Origin: Candidatus Latescibacterota bacterium
Lineage (GTDB): Bacteria; JAAXHH01
Length of the DNA stretch: 64,000 bases
NCBI GenBank assembly: GCA_022822725.1
Contig: JAJEAN010000007.1
Location: 2,429,045-2,493,044 of the forward strand
Direction: 5' to 3'
The position numbers and the translations under genes were made by a program. Positions 49,631 to 57,871 of the stretch are shown here, one piece after another; the stretch's first letter is position 1; each line of letters opens with the position of its first letter. The notes under the pieces were generated by a model. The model did no database searches. It had not been told where the DNA came from and saw nothing but the letters and a program-made list of their open reading frames with translations.

Positions 49631-50549
49631 CCTGCCCGTCCCGGCCGGCCTGTTCGGCTTCCGCCAGCACCGCCTCGGCCAGCCTTCGGCCCAGATCGGC
49701 GCCTTCTTCCGGCTGTCCTCGCAGGGATTGGCGCACGAGCCAGCCGCCGTCATCGGCGGCCAGGACGGCATCCAGCACCAGGCTGCCTTCCTCGATCCTC
49801 CCCCAGGCGCCCACCGGGGTATGGCAACCGCCGCCGATATGATGGAGAAAGGACCGTTCCGCCGTCACCGCCTGTCCGGCCGGCAGGTCTTCGATGCGCT
49901 GCGCCGCTTCCAGGGTGGACCGATCGTCCTTCCGGGCTTCGATCGCGAGCGCGCCCTGGCCGACGGCCGGCATGCAGACTTCCGGAGACAATATCTCGGA
50001 GATGCGGTCCGTCCATCCCAGGCGCTGCAACCCCGCCACGGCCAGCACGATGGCGTCCGGACCGTCCGGTGCTGCAAGCTTCTTCAGCCGCGTGTCGATG
50101 TTCCCGCGGATCCCAGTAAAGCGCAGGTCCGGCCGGTAATGCCGCAATTGTGCCCGCCGCCTCGGACTCCCCGTGGCGACGCGGGCGCCAGGCGGAAGGT
50201 CGTCCAACCCGGTACCGTCGCGGCTGATCAGGGCGTCGCGCGCGTCCACGCGCTCCGGCACCGAGGCGATCGTCAGGCCACCGGGAAGGGACGTGGGCAG
50301 GTCCTTGAGGCTGTGCACGGCCGCGTCGATCTTTCCCGACGTCAGCGCCCGTTCCAGTTCCTTGACGAAGACGCCCTCGCCGCCGAAGGTGTCCAGCGAG
50401 GCGTCCCGGTCCGCGTCGCCCTTCGTCGTGAGGACGCGCACCTGCACGGTCAGGCCGTCGCGACCCGCCTCCAGGTCCCGGGCCACCGAATGGGCCTGGA
50501 CGAGAGCCAGCCTGCTGCCGCGGGTGCCTATGATCAGTGAAGAAGCCAT
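49596..50549 (-). CDS. hemC: Hydroxymethylbilane synthase (porphobilinogen deaminase)
   Basis: Polymerises four porphobilinogen units to hydroxymethylbilane using a dipyrromethane cofactor; 317 residues. The cofactor-anchoring Cys is Cys242 (HHIGGGCHTPVGAW), at the same number as the E. coli enzyme. Start motif IIGTRGSRLALVQA, the active-site Asp region VHSLKDLPTSLP and the arginine-rich ATGSPRRRAQL, plus IRGNIDTRL, are all intact. The last about 15 residues (QATQAGQGRQTG) are a repeat-derived tail. It lies between hemA and cobA-hemD with repeat-filled gaps on both sides. Confidence 0.97.
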   Translation of the reverse strand: MASSLIIGTRGSRLALVQAHSVARDLEAGRDGLTVQVRVLTTKGDADRDASLDTFGGEGVFVKELERALTSGKIDAAVHSLKDLPTSLPGGLTIASVPERVDARDALISRDGTGLDDLPPGARVATGSPRRRAQLRHYRPDLRFTGIRGNIDTRLKKLAAPDGPDAIVLAVAGLQRLGWTDRISEILSPEVCMPAVGQGALAIEARKDDRSTLEAAQRIEDLPAGQAVTAERSFLHHIGGGCHTPVGAWGRIEEGSLVLDAVLAADDGGWLVRQSLRGQPEEGADLGRRLAEAVLAEAEQAGRDGQATQAGQGRQTG

Positions 50550-50590
50550 GGAAAGGGGAATGGATGTCCCGACCGCACGGACGCGGCGCG

Positions 50591-50668
50591 CTATTCGTAC
50601 TCGGCCACCCGGACACGCCGGCCTATTCGTTCCCGGCCACCCGGACGCGCCGGCCTATTCGTTCCCGG
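50591..50668. repeat. 31-bp tandem repeat spanning the hemA stop codon
   Basis: A unit starting CTATTCGTTCCCGGCCACCC repeats about two and a half times. On the coding strand each copy ends GGGAACGAATAG or GAGTACGAATAG; the first copy is the hemA end (GNE-stop) and the later ones are untranslated copies with the same stop codon. Confidence 0.75.
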
Positions 50669-51953
50669 CGCCGTTCTTGTCGTTCCCGCGTTCGTCGAGT
50701 CCGAAGAGATGGCGCAGACTGTAGAGGTGGTAGTCCCTGTGCTCCGGATCGGAAGTGTTCCTGAGCCGGACCGTCGGTTGATGGAGCAGCTTGTTCACGA
50801 TGGCGCGGCTCATCTTCTCCACGGTCGCCCGGTCCTCGTCGGAGAGATGTCCGAGCTGGGCAAAGGCGCGGTCGACCTCCTGGTGACGGACATCGTCCGC
50901 GACGTGGCGGAGCTGGGCGATGGTGGGCGCGATGGAAAGGTTCTGGTACCACGTGAGCAACCGTTCTACCTCGGTCTCGACGATCGCCTCCACCTTCAGC
51001 GCTTCCGCCTTCCGCGCCTCCGCGTTGTCATCCACCACCGACTGCAGGTCGTCCATGTCGTAGAGAATGACATTATAGAGATCGCGCACGCGGGGGTCGA
51101 TGTCCCGGGGCGCGGCGATATCGATCAGGAATATGGGGCGGTTGCGGCGGTCGTGCATGATCTCGGCCATCCGGTCCCTTTCCAGCACCGGTTCGGCGGC
51201 GCCGGTGGAACTGATGACGATGTCTACGTCGGAGATCATCTGCAGCCCGTCCTGCAGGGAGACGGCGATCCCGTCGTAGCGGTGGGCCAGGTCGGCGGCC
51301 CGGTCGTAGGTCCGGTTGGCGACGATGAGCCGCTTCACGCCCTGGTCGACGAGGTACTCCGCGGTCCGTTCGCCGGTCTCTCCCGCGCCGATCAGCATGG
51401 CGGTATGCTGCCGCAGGTCCTTGAAAATCTTGCGCGCGAGTTCGACCGCCACGGAACTGACGGAAACCGAGCCCGTCCCGATCTCCGTCGTCTCCCGCAC
51501 CTGCTTGCCCACGGCCAGCGCCTTTTCGAACAACCGGTTGAGGACCAGGCCCGTGTTCTTCGTGTTGAGCGACTGCATGTAGGCCTCTCTGACCTGGCCG
51601 AGGATCTGCTGCTCCCCGACGACCATCGAATCCAGGCTGGAGACCACGCGGAACAGGTGCCGGATGACCGCCTCGTCCCTCCGGTGATAGAGGTAGGGAG
51701 ACAGCAGGCCTTCGTCCACGCCGTGGATCTCGTGAAACCACGCTTCGATGGGTCCGGGGTCGGTATGTTCCTCGTCGGTGGTCGCGTACATCTCGCTGCG
51801 GTTGCAGGTGGACAGCAACACCGCTTCCATGATGCCGCTCGAGGCCTTCACGAAGGTGAGGGCCTTTTCCTGGAGCGATTTCGTCAGCACCGCCTGGTCG
51901 CGCACGTCGATGGGCGCGGTATGGTGGCTCAGTCCGACGAGTGTGAGATGCAT
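50655..51953 (-). CDS. hemA: Glutamyl-tRNA reductase
   Basis: First committed enzyme of the C5 pathway, reducing glutamyl-tRNA(Glu) to glutamate-1-semialdehyde with NADPH; 432 residues. The N-terminus MHLTLVGLSHHTAPIDVR and catalytic Cys50 in LLSTCNRSEMY are canonical, as is the NADPH domain with MLIGAGETGERTAEYL and VIVSSTGAAEP-like sequence (IVISSTGA). The ATG at 51953 fits the family; a longer frame to 52034 is out of homology. Its start overlaps the precorrin-2 dehydrogenase gene by 25 bp, so it is translationally coupled. The C-terminal tail is short and repeat-associated. Confidence 0.97.
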   Translation of the reverse strand: MHLTLVGLSHHTAPIDVRDQAVLTKSLQEKALTFVKASSGIMEAVLLSTCNRSEMYATTDEEHTDPGPIEAWFHEIHGVDEGLLSPYLYHRRDEAVIRHLFRVVSSLDSMVVGEQQILGQVREAYMQSLNTKNTGLVLNRLFEKALAVGKQVRETTEIGTGSVSVSSVAVELARKIFKDLRQHTAMLIGAGETGERTAEYLVDQGVKRLIVANRTYDRAADLAHRYDGIAVSLQDGLQMISDVDIVISSTGAAEPVLERDRMAEIMHDRRNRPIFLIDIAAPRDIDPRVRDLYNVILYDMDDLQSVVDDNAEARKAEALKVEAIVETEVERLLTWYQNLSIAPTIAQLRHVADDVRHQEVDRAFAQLGHLSDEDRATVEKMSRAIVNKLLHQPTVRLRNTSDPEHRDYHLYSLRHLFGLDERGNDKNGAGNE

Positions 51954-52573
51954 GACTCCACCCTGTCGCGCGCTTCTTCGGCGCGGCCGGCGCGCAGGAG
52001 ATCGAGAAGGTCGGAATCGACCAGGGACGTCCACAACCTCGCGCGGGTTTCAAATTCATCGGGGAACGCGGCCTTCATCCGGGGGCGGTACGCGCCCAGC
52101 AGTTCGAGCAGTTCGGCGTACTCGGGCCCGTAGGCCCCTTCCAACTGCCCGCGGATCTTCTTCGCCAGCGCGGGACTCTTGCCTCCCGTGGAGATGGCGA
52201 TGCACAGGTCGCCCTGCCGGACGATGGAGGGTACGATGTACCGGCACAGCGCGGGCACATCCACCACGTTGACCATGATGCCCTCCGCCTCGGCGTCCCG
52301 GTAGACCTGCTCGTCGGCCTCCGCGGAACCGGTCGCCGAGATGACCAGCCTGAAGCCGCGGACGTCGCCGGGTTCGTACCGCCTCGCGAACCAGCGCAAT
52401 GCACCGCGGTCGGCAAGGTCACGCAGTCCGCCGGTCAGATCGGGGCTGATGACGGTAACGACACCGCCGCAATCGAGTAGCGAGCCCGTCTTTTCCGCCG
52501 CGATCGTACCGCCGCCCACCACCAGGCAGGCCTGATCCTCGATATCGACGAAGGCGGGGTAGTATTTTTTCAT
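51929..52573 (-). CDS. Precorrin-2 dehydrogenase / siroheme synthase N-terminal-type protein
   Basis: NAD-dependent dehydrogenase that oxidises precorrin-2 to sirohydrochlorin, corresponding to the N-terminal half of CysG (Met8p/SirC/YlnF type); 214 residues. It begins YYPAFVDIEDQACLVVGGGTIAAEKTG with the nucleotide-binding glycine motif, followed by TVISPDL, and the siroheme-specific VVDVPALCRYIVPSIVRQGDLCIAISTGGKSPALA block, which holds the catalytic Asp and Ser region. Together with the methyltransferase domain of the CobA-HemD fusion it supplies siroheme. It sits between the CcsA-like gene and hemA. Confidence 0.93.
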   Translation of the reverse strand: MKKYYPAFVDIEDQACLVVGGGTIAAEKTGSLLDCGGVVTVISPDLTGGLRDLADRGALRWFARRYEPGDVRGFRLVISATGSAEADEQVYRDAEAEGIMVNVVDVPALCRYIVPSIVRQGDLCIAISTGGKSPALAKKIRGQLEGAYGPEYAELLELLGAYRPRMKAAFPDEFETRARLWTSLVDSDLLDLLRAGRAEEARDRVESCISHSSD

Positions 52574-52624
52574 GGCCTGACTTCCATCATTTTCCGGATC
52601 TTTTACCGGACCAGTCGCCCCCGG

Positions 52625-53446
52625 TCAGTCGAAAATGTGCAGATTGGTCCAGAGTCCGGCGCCGAGATAGGCCAGCAGCACGGACGCGAACCCTGCCATG
52701 GAGATGATCGCCGCCCGCTCGCCCTGCCAGCCAACGGCATAGCGGGTTACAAGCTGGGACGTGAAGATGATCCAGGTCAGCATCACGCACAGCACCTTCG
52801 GATCCAGCAGCCAGGGCGTAATCGAGTCCCACGCGGCCGTCGCCCACCAGAAGCCCGTGAGGATAGCCGCGGACAGGAACACCCAGCCGATGAGCGTCGC
52901 CTTCAGGTTCATTTCGTCCAGCATGTCCAGCGCGGGCAGCCGCGAGAATACCAGGCCCACGCGGCGGTGGTGGATGTAGTACATCTGCATGACGTACAGC
53001 AGTCCCGTGATGAAGGAGAAGGAAAACGCCGCGTACGCCAGGAAACTGGCCGTTACATGGAAATTGAACCAGGGACTCTGCAGCAGGGGCGGCAGCGGGT
53101 CGACGGGGCTCATGAACGCCGTGGACGCCGCCTGCGCCGCCAGGACCAGGGGCAGGACGAACACACCCAGCGACCGGTCGTGGAAACGGCGCTCCAGGAA
53201 CAGGTAGACCACGGCGATGAGCCACGCGAAGAAGCTCATCGACTCGTGCAGCCCGACGAAAGGCGCATGGCTCGATTCGAAACCGCGGGCAATCAGGAAG
53301 ACGCTGTGACAGGCCAGCGCCAGCACCAGACAGAGGCTGCTGTAAAAACCGGACCTGGGCTGCTTCGTCCAGAAATGGCGGAAATAGACCACCGTGGCAA
53401 CCGCGTAACCCGCCAGTATCAACCCGTGTAGAATGTAAATGCCCAT
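52625..53446 (-). CDS. CcsA/HemX-like cytochrome c assembly membrane protein
   Basis: Integral membrane protein of 273 residues with about eight helices, of the CcsA/CcmC/HemX superfamily. The tryptophan-rich haem-handling motif is seen late in the protein (ATLIGWVFLSAAILTGFWWA followed by TAAWDSITPWLLDPK), and histidines at helix ends (CHSVFLIARG, VGLHESMSFF, FNFHVTASFLAYAAF) could be haem ligands. CcsA handles haem for system II cytochrome c biogenesis; HemX in Bacillus is the hem-operon member of the family. Position as first gene of the hem operon favours a HemX-type role, though CcsA function is equally possible. AGGGG lies 9 bp before the ATG. Confidence 0.88.
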   Translation of the reverse strand: MGIYILHGLILAGYAVATVVYFRHFWTKQPRSGFYSSLCLVLALACHSVFLIARGFESSHAPFVGLHESMSFFAWLIAVVYLFLERRFHDRSLGVFVLPLVLAAQAASTAFMSPVDPLPPLLQSPWFNFHVTASFLAYAAFSFSFITGLLYVMQMYYIHHRRVGLVFSRLPALDMLDEMNLKATLIGWVFLSAAILTGFWWATAAWDSITPWLLDPKVLCVMLTWIIFTSQLVTRYAVGWQGERAAIISMAGFASVLLAYLGAGLWTNLHIFD

Positions 53447-53500
53447 GTGAATGGCCCCTGCCCGAACCCGGTCAACAATCCATACCTGACAAGATACCCT

Positions 53501-53529
53501 AAAATACCGTCATATCATGCATTTATCAA
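53501..53529 (-). promoter_or_regulatory. Sigma70-type promoter of the haem operon
   Basis: On the minus strand TTGATA (53529-53524) and TATTTT (53506-53501) are separated by 17 bp. It lies about 55-80 bp upstream of the CcsA/HemX-like start and would give a leader of about 48 nt. No riboswitch-like structure is apparent in that short leader. Confidence 0.5.
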
Positions 53530-53621
53530 GATTAAAGGGGTGTATGAAGCAACCGCGGCGGCCAGGTCCGGCTTGAGAACGGACAGGGATTCATGGAACC
53601 CGCCGCACCCGCGCGGGCCGC

Positions 53622-54539
53622 CTAGTCCACGGTGCTCAACTGCGCCAGGATATCCATACCCACCCGGCGGCTCCACGCCTCCATGACCCGTCCGAACAGC
53701 GGCCCGGGCCTGCCGTCGCCAATGGGCGTGTCGTTGATGCGCGTACACGGCGCCAGGCAGTAGGGCGTGCTCGTCAGCCACGCCTCGTCGGCATTCACCG
53801 CGTCGTAGGGCTGCAGGTCCTTTTCCACCCAGCCCAGCCCCAAATCAGGCGCCATTTCCCGCAGCGTGACCAGGCTGACCCCTTCCAGGATATTGCGGCT
53901 GGTGGGCGTAAAGACCGTACCGTTTTCCACCACGACGAAGTTGGCGCCCGAGCACTCGGTAAGGTTGCCGTCCAGGTCCAGCAACAGCGAGGTGGCTGCG
54001 GGGTCGACGGCCTGGGTCTGCCTGTCGGCCATCCAGTAGTGCAGGCGCGAGCGGTTCTTGGTCTTGGGGTCGACGCACTGGGGCGGCACGTGCCGGATGG
54101 AGGGCGTGACCACGTGGGCGCCCTGCTCGAAATAGGATCGCCACACGGAGAATGGCAGCGGGAAGGAATGGATGCACAACGTGGGCGCCAGGCGCGCCGG
54201 CCTGCCCGCGCTGCCGGCGTAGACCTGGTTTTCTCCCGGCGTTACGAAGTGCACGACGCCCAGATCCTGTTCGGGACCGATCAGCCTGCTGTTGGTCTCG
54301 ACCAGCGACCGCGTGCGCTCGACCAGCCCGGCGTGGTCCAGTTCCAGTTCGATCCCGGCGTATCTGCATGACCGCAGGAGCCGCTTCACGTGCTCCTCCA
54401 GGCGGAAAGGCTCGTGCCTGAACGTACGGGTCATTTCGGTCAGGGTGGCCCCCAGGACGATCCCCAGATCGTAGATGTTGAGGTGAGCCCGGGAAGCGGG
54501 TACGAAGTCATCATTGAGATAGACGACGGGTTCATTCAT
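53622..54539 (-). CDS. Class IV PLP aminotransferase (branched-chain/aminodeoxychorismate-lyase-like)
   Basis: Fold-type IV PLP enzyme of 305 residues. The PLP lysine lies in the motif PPQCVDPKTKNRSRLHYW, and LTECSGANFVVVENGTVFTP with the catalytic-loop Gly and the phosphate-binding ILEGVSLVTLREMA are present. The family contains IlvE, D-amino-acid aminotransferase and aminodeoxychorismate lyase; the DPKTKNRSRLHYW form is common in uncharacterised bacterial members, so substrate is open. The start at 54539 is supported by AAAGGA about 14 bp upstream and by homology; the frame to 54608 overlaps the divergent era leader. Confidence 0.88.
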   Translation of the reverse strand: MNEPVVYLNDDFVPASRAHLNIYDLGIVLGATLTEMTRTFRHEPFRLEEHVKRLLRSCRYAGIELELDHAGLVERTRSLVETNSRLIGPEQDLGVVHFVTPGENQVYAGSAGRPARLAPTLCIHSFPLPFSVWRSYFEQGAHVVTPSIRHVPPQCVDPKTKNRSRLHYWMADRQTQAVDPAATSLLLDLDGNLTECSGANFVVVENGTVFTPTSRNILEGVSLVTLREMAPDLGLGWVEKDLQPYDAVNADEAWLTSTPYCLAPCTRINDTPIGDGRPGPLFGRVMEAWSRRVGMDILAQLSTVD

Positions 54540-54613
54540 GGCAAAACAGTCCTTTTCTTTTCTGGATGAAGCGTTACGTATAAGGTGTGTTGAAACACGG
54601 TCGAACAAGCGGA

Positions 54614-54645
54614 ACGACAGGTACCGTAAACGACAGGTACCATAA
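54614..54645. repeat. 16-bp tandem direct repeat upstream of era
   Basis: ACGACAGGTACCGTAA (54614-54629) is followed directly by ACGACAGGTACCATAA (54630-54645). Each copy contains the palindrome GGTACC. It lies in the divergent gap between the aminotransferase and era genes, 14 bp before the era start, overlapping its leader. Confidence 0.75.
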
Positions 54646-54658
54646 AGGACATTTCCTC

Positions 54659-55585
54659 ATGGAACCCATCGAGACGGCAGGCGCTGCCGGAGACGGATCG
54701 CATCGCGCGGGGTTCGTGGCCCTGGTCGGGAAGCCGAACGTGGGCAAATCCACCCTGATGAACGCGCTGTTGCAGCATCGGCTGTCCATCGTCACGCCCA
54801 GACCCCAGACCACCCGGCAGCGGGTCCTGGGCATCCTGACGAAGGATGAATGCCAGGTCCTCTTCCTGGATACGCCCGGCCTGCTCGAACCCGGTTACCG
54901 GCTCCAGGAGTACATGCTGCAGTCCGCGGTCCACACGTTGCACGATTCGGACGCGGCCGTGGCCATCGTGGACGCCACCCGTTTCAACCGCGACCTCGAC
55001 GACCGGGTCGTCGGTTTCCTCGAACAGAGCCGGGGTCCCGTGATCCTGGCGATAAACAAGATAGACCGGACGTCCAGGCTTGCCCTGCTGCCCCTGATCG
55101 ACCAGGCTTCCGGCCGCTTCCCCTTCACCGAAATCGTGCCCGTGTCCGCCCTCGAAGGCGACGGCCTCGAACCGCTGCTGTCCGCCGTCATCCGCGCGCT
55201 CCCGCCGGGTCCGGCGCTCTACCCCGATGACATGATCACCGACCAGCCGGAACGGTTCTTCGTGGGGGAGATCATCCGGGAGCACCTTTTCCTCGCCGTG
55301 CGCGAAGAACTGCCCTACGCGTCGGCCGTGATCGTCGAGGACTTTACGGACCGGCCCAACGGCACGGCCTTCATCCAGGCGAGCATCATTATCGAGCGGT
55401 CATCCCAGAAGGGCATCATCATCGGCAAAAACGGTCGCATGCTGAAAAACATCGGCACGTCCGCCAGAAAGGCCGTCGTCGATTTCCTGGACCGCCCCGT
55501 CTATCTCGACCTGCGGGTCAAGGTCCGGCCCTCCTGGCGAAAAAACGACCAGGAGTTGAGGCGGCTTGGCTACGCGAGGCGGTGA
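54659..55585 (+). CDS. era: GTPase Era
   Basis: Ribosome-assembly GTPase that binds the 3' end of 16S rRNA; 308 residues. G1 GKPNVGKST, G2 Thr in RPQTTR, G3 DTPGL and G4 NKID are present, followed by the C-terminal KH domain with IIIGKNGRMLKNIGTSARK. The ATG at 54659 has AAAGGA about 10 bp upstream; an earlier ATG at 54587 lies across the 16-bp repeat and adds non-homologous residues. It is divergent from the class IV aminotransferase. The next gene is convergent. Confidence 0.97.
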   Translation: MEPIETAGAAGDGSHRAGFVALVGKPNVGKSTLMNALLQHRLSIVTPRPQTTRQRVLGILTKDECQVLFLDTPGLLEPGYRLQEYMLQSAVHTLHDSDAAVAIVDATRFNRDLDDRVVGFLEQSRGPVILAINKIDRTSRLALLPLIDQASGRFPFTEIVPVSALEGDGLEPLLSAVIRALPPGPALYPDDMITDQPERFFVGEIIREHLFLAVREELPYASAVIVEDFTDRPNGTAFIQASIIIERSSQKGIIIGKNGRMLKNIGTSARKAVVDFLDRPVYLDLRVKVRPSWRKNDQELRRLGYARR

Positions 55586-55693
55586 CCGGTGCGGCCGAAG
55601 TGTCAGGCACGCCAGGAGTGTCAGGCTTTTCCCCGCGGCATTGCGCCTGATCTTCCTGCGGCCAGCCCGGCGTCTTCCCAGGACTTTCAGCGG

Positions 55694-56773
55694 TCAGCCC
55701 GATATAGTGCCTGATCTCTCGGCGGCGAGCCCGATGTACCGGTCAAGATCGCCCCAGAGCACTTCCAGCGGCCGCGGTTCGTTCCAGGGCTGGACCGGCT
55801 GGCGGTCGTATCCTTCGATCAGGGACAGTATCCGCACGCACCATTGCACGGGAAGTATGGCCTGGTACACCGCCATCCTTTCATAGGCGTGGGAATGGGC
55901 GCTCCGCTCACAGTAGTCTCTGATGGCTTCTTCCCGCAAGCCCGGCGCCATGCCGGCGCTTTCCGGGTGCCAGAAAAAACCGGCGATCTCGAAGAGCGGG
56001 TCCATGATCCCCGCGTGTTCCCAGTCCACCAGGCCGATGCGGTCCGGGTCCGCTTTGATTACGTTGGCCGGACGGAAGTCTCCGTGACACAGGCAGGGCG
56101 GGCACTCCGTCCATAACGCGGTCCGCAGATCCATCAGGTCCAGGCATCGTCTCAGGTCGCGCAGCCGTTCCAGGGCCTCGCGGAACGACGGGTCGTTCAA
56201 GGCGGCGCTCGCGGCCAGGGCATGGATGGTTTCGTCGATAAAATCGAGACAGTCCCGGGGAAGGGCGGGTCCCGCCGGCCTGGCCAGGGCGGGATCTCCG
56301 GGATCAGAAACGCCATGTACCGCGTGCATGGTCTCCAGGAGCGGGTTCAGATCCTCCCGGGTCATGTTTTCCGGCTTCACCGGTGCGCCGGGAAGTTTCC
56401 GGTAGACCAGCACGGGCGCATTCAGCTCCGTCGCCCATGTTTCGCCCGTTACGGCGTCCGGCACGGCTTCCAGGAAGGAAAGCCGGCTCATCGCGGCGTA
56501 TTCCCGTTCCTGGCGTTGACCGCGATCCGCCGGATATACCTTGACCAGGTAGACGCCATGGCCGGTATCTACTTCGTATATACGGTTATTGAATCCGCCT
56601 CCCAGCGGCCGTACCTGGCATTGCCCGGCGGCGAAGGGGTGTCCGCCTCCGGCCAGCCGGGCGAGGTAGCGCAACACGGCCGCCAGGTCCGGTGACTTGC
56701 CGTCGCGGCGCGGCACCGCGCCCTGGCCGGTCGGTGCATCAATTGCCTGTGAAAGATTCGTACGTCGATACAT
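55694..56773 (-). CDS. Aminoglycoside-phosphotransferase-family kinase
   Basis: APH/choline-kinase-type small-molecule kinase, 359 residues. The catalytic loop CHGDFRPANVI (Asp of HGD and the metal-binding Asn) lies near residue 230, with the DFG-equivalent IGLVDWEHAG just after it, and an N-lobe beginning LGGGFNNRIYEVDTGHGVYLVK with the ATP-contacting Lys. Substrate could be a metabolite such as choline, homoserine or a sugar; there is no reason to assume antibiotic resistance. The frame stays open to 57868 but that part is antisense to the M48 gene, so I start at the ATG at 56773. It is divergent from the M48 peptidase gene. Confidence 0.85.
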   Translation of the reverse strand: MYRRTNLSQAIDAPTGQGAVPRRDGKSPDLAAVLRYLARLAGGGHPFAAGQCQVRPLGGGFNNRIYEVDTGHGVYLVKVYPADRGQRQEREYAAMSRLSFLEAVPDAVTGETWATELNAPVLVYRKLPGAPVKPENMTREDLNPLLETMHAVHGVSDPGDPALARPAGPALPRDCLDFIDETIHALAASAALNDPSFREALERLRDLRRCLDLMDLRTALWTECPPCLCHGDFRPANVIKADPDRIGLVDWEHAGIMDPLFEIAGFFWHPESAGMAPGLREEAIRDYCERSAHSHAYERMAVYQAILPVQWCVRILSLIEGYDRQPVQPWNEPRPLEVLWGDLDRYIGLAAERSGTISG

Positions 56774-56929
56774 GGCCGGCTGTTTCCGTCCGGTCTTTTC
56801 CAATTGCCCGTGGACCCCGGGTTTCGTATCTTCAGTGCGCGGATCCGTCCGCCTATACACCCCGTTTCCCGCGGACCTTCCGTATCCTATCCCGTTCCCG
56901 GCCTGTCCCGGATTCCGGTGTGACTCGCG

Positions 56930-57856
56930 ATGATACTTCATGCGCTGATACGACACGTACAAAAGGGCCTGTCCCGGTCCCTGTCGCTCACGACGGCCAC
57001 CATTCGCCTGTCCCGGTCCCTGTCGCTCACGACGGCCGCCGCGTCGCTCTCCATCCTCCTGCTTACGACGTCGGGTTGCGGCAGCGCCTTTAAAGACGTC
57101 AACGTGCTCTCCGAGGCGGACGAAATCGCGCTCGGGCGAGAATTTTCGAGAGAGATCGAAAGAGAGATCAAGCTGTACCAGGAACCGGAGGTGGTGCGCT
57201 ACGTCGACGAACTGTGCCAGGCCCTCGTCCTGCATTCCAGGCGATCGAACATACCCTACTACATTAAGGTCGTGGATACGGACGAAGTCAACGCCTTTGC
57301 CCTTCCCGGCGGCTATCTCTACGTCAACCGGGGGCTCATATCCATCTCCGGAACCGAGGCGGAACTGGCCGGGGTGATCGCCCATGAAATCGCCCACGTG
57401 GTCGCGCGCCACGGGGCCAAGGCCCTGACCCGGCAGCTTGGAATGGAGATCATGCTGGGCATGATATCGGGAAGAAACCCCAGGGGCGTCCAGCGCATCG
57501 CGGCGCAACTGGCGGGAATCGGCGGCATCCTTTCCATGCTGCACCATTCCCGGGAGGCGGAACGGGAGGCGGACGCCCTCGCGGTGGTGAATCTCCGTGA
57601 GGCCGGTTACGATCCCGAAGGCCTTACGGGTTTTTTCGAGAAGCTGCTGGAGATCAACGACCGCGACCCCGGCGCGCTGGCGACCATGTTTGCGACCCAT
57701 CCGCCAAGCAGGGAACGCATCGAGAACACCCGGGAACAGGCTGCTGAGCTCCCGGTCCTGGAGGGACTGATCACGGATTCGGATCGGTTCAGGCAGATCA
57801 GGGGCATGCTGCCACCGCTTAAGAAAAACCCGTTGGAAAAGGAGAAAGCGGAATAA
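56930..57856 (+). CDS. M48-family zinc metallopeptidase (lipoprotein)
   Basis: Periplasmic M48B peptidase related to LoiP/BepA/Oma1, 308 residues. The zinc motif HEIAH is at residues 152-156, and the third ligand Glu lies in REAEREADALAV. A lipobox (TTSGC, Cys50) predicts membrane anchoring. The leader is unusually long because the segment LSRSLSLTTA occurs twice, encoded by a 30-bp identical block repeated at 39-bp spacing (56969-56998 and 57008-57037). Related proteins trim or quality-control outer-membrane and beta-barrel assembly proteins. It precedes the amidohydrolase gene by 15 bp. Confidence 0.9.
   Translation: MILHALIRHVQKGLSRSLSLTTATIRLSRSLSLTTAAASLSILLLTTSGCGSAFKDVNVLSEADEIALGREFSREIEREIKLYQEPEVVRYVDELCQALVLHSRRSNIPYYIKVVDTDEVNAFALPGGYLYVNRGLISISGTEAELAGVIAHEIAHVVARHGAKALTRQLGMEIMLGMISGRNPRGVQRIAAQLAGIGGILSMLHHSREAEREADALAVVNLREAGYDPEGLTGFFEKLLEINDRDPGALATMFATHPPSRERIENTREQAAELPVLEGLITDSDRFRQIRGMLPPLKKNPLEKEKAE
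56969..57037. repeat. 30-bp identical repeat in the M48 leader-peptide coding region
   Basis: Two identical 30-mers, 56969-56998 and 57008-57037, separated by 9 bp; total period 39 bp or 13 codons, so the frame is kept. The repeat doubles the Ser/Leu-rich n-region of the signal peptide. Confidence 0.8.
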
Positions 57857-57871
57857 CCGGCCGGCCATTAC

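Noticed and set aside
47191-49842. 883-codon plus-strand frame across the haem operon
   Set aside because: Antisense to cobA-hemD and neighbours; no motif support.
55694-56773. Antibiotic-resistance aminoglycoside kinase
   Set aside because: The fold is shared by many metabolite kinases and nothing in sequence or context points to aminoglycosides.
56774-57868. Upstream extension of the phosphotransferase gene
   Set aside because: Runs antisense through the M48 peptidase gene; kinase homology starts after 56773.
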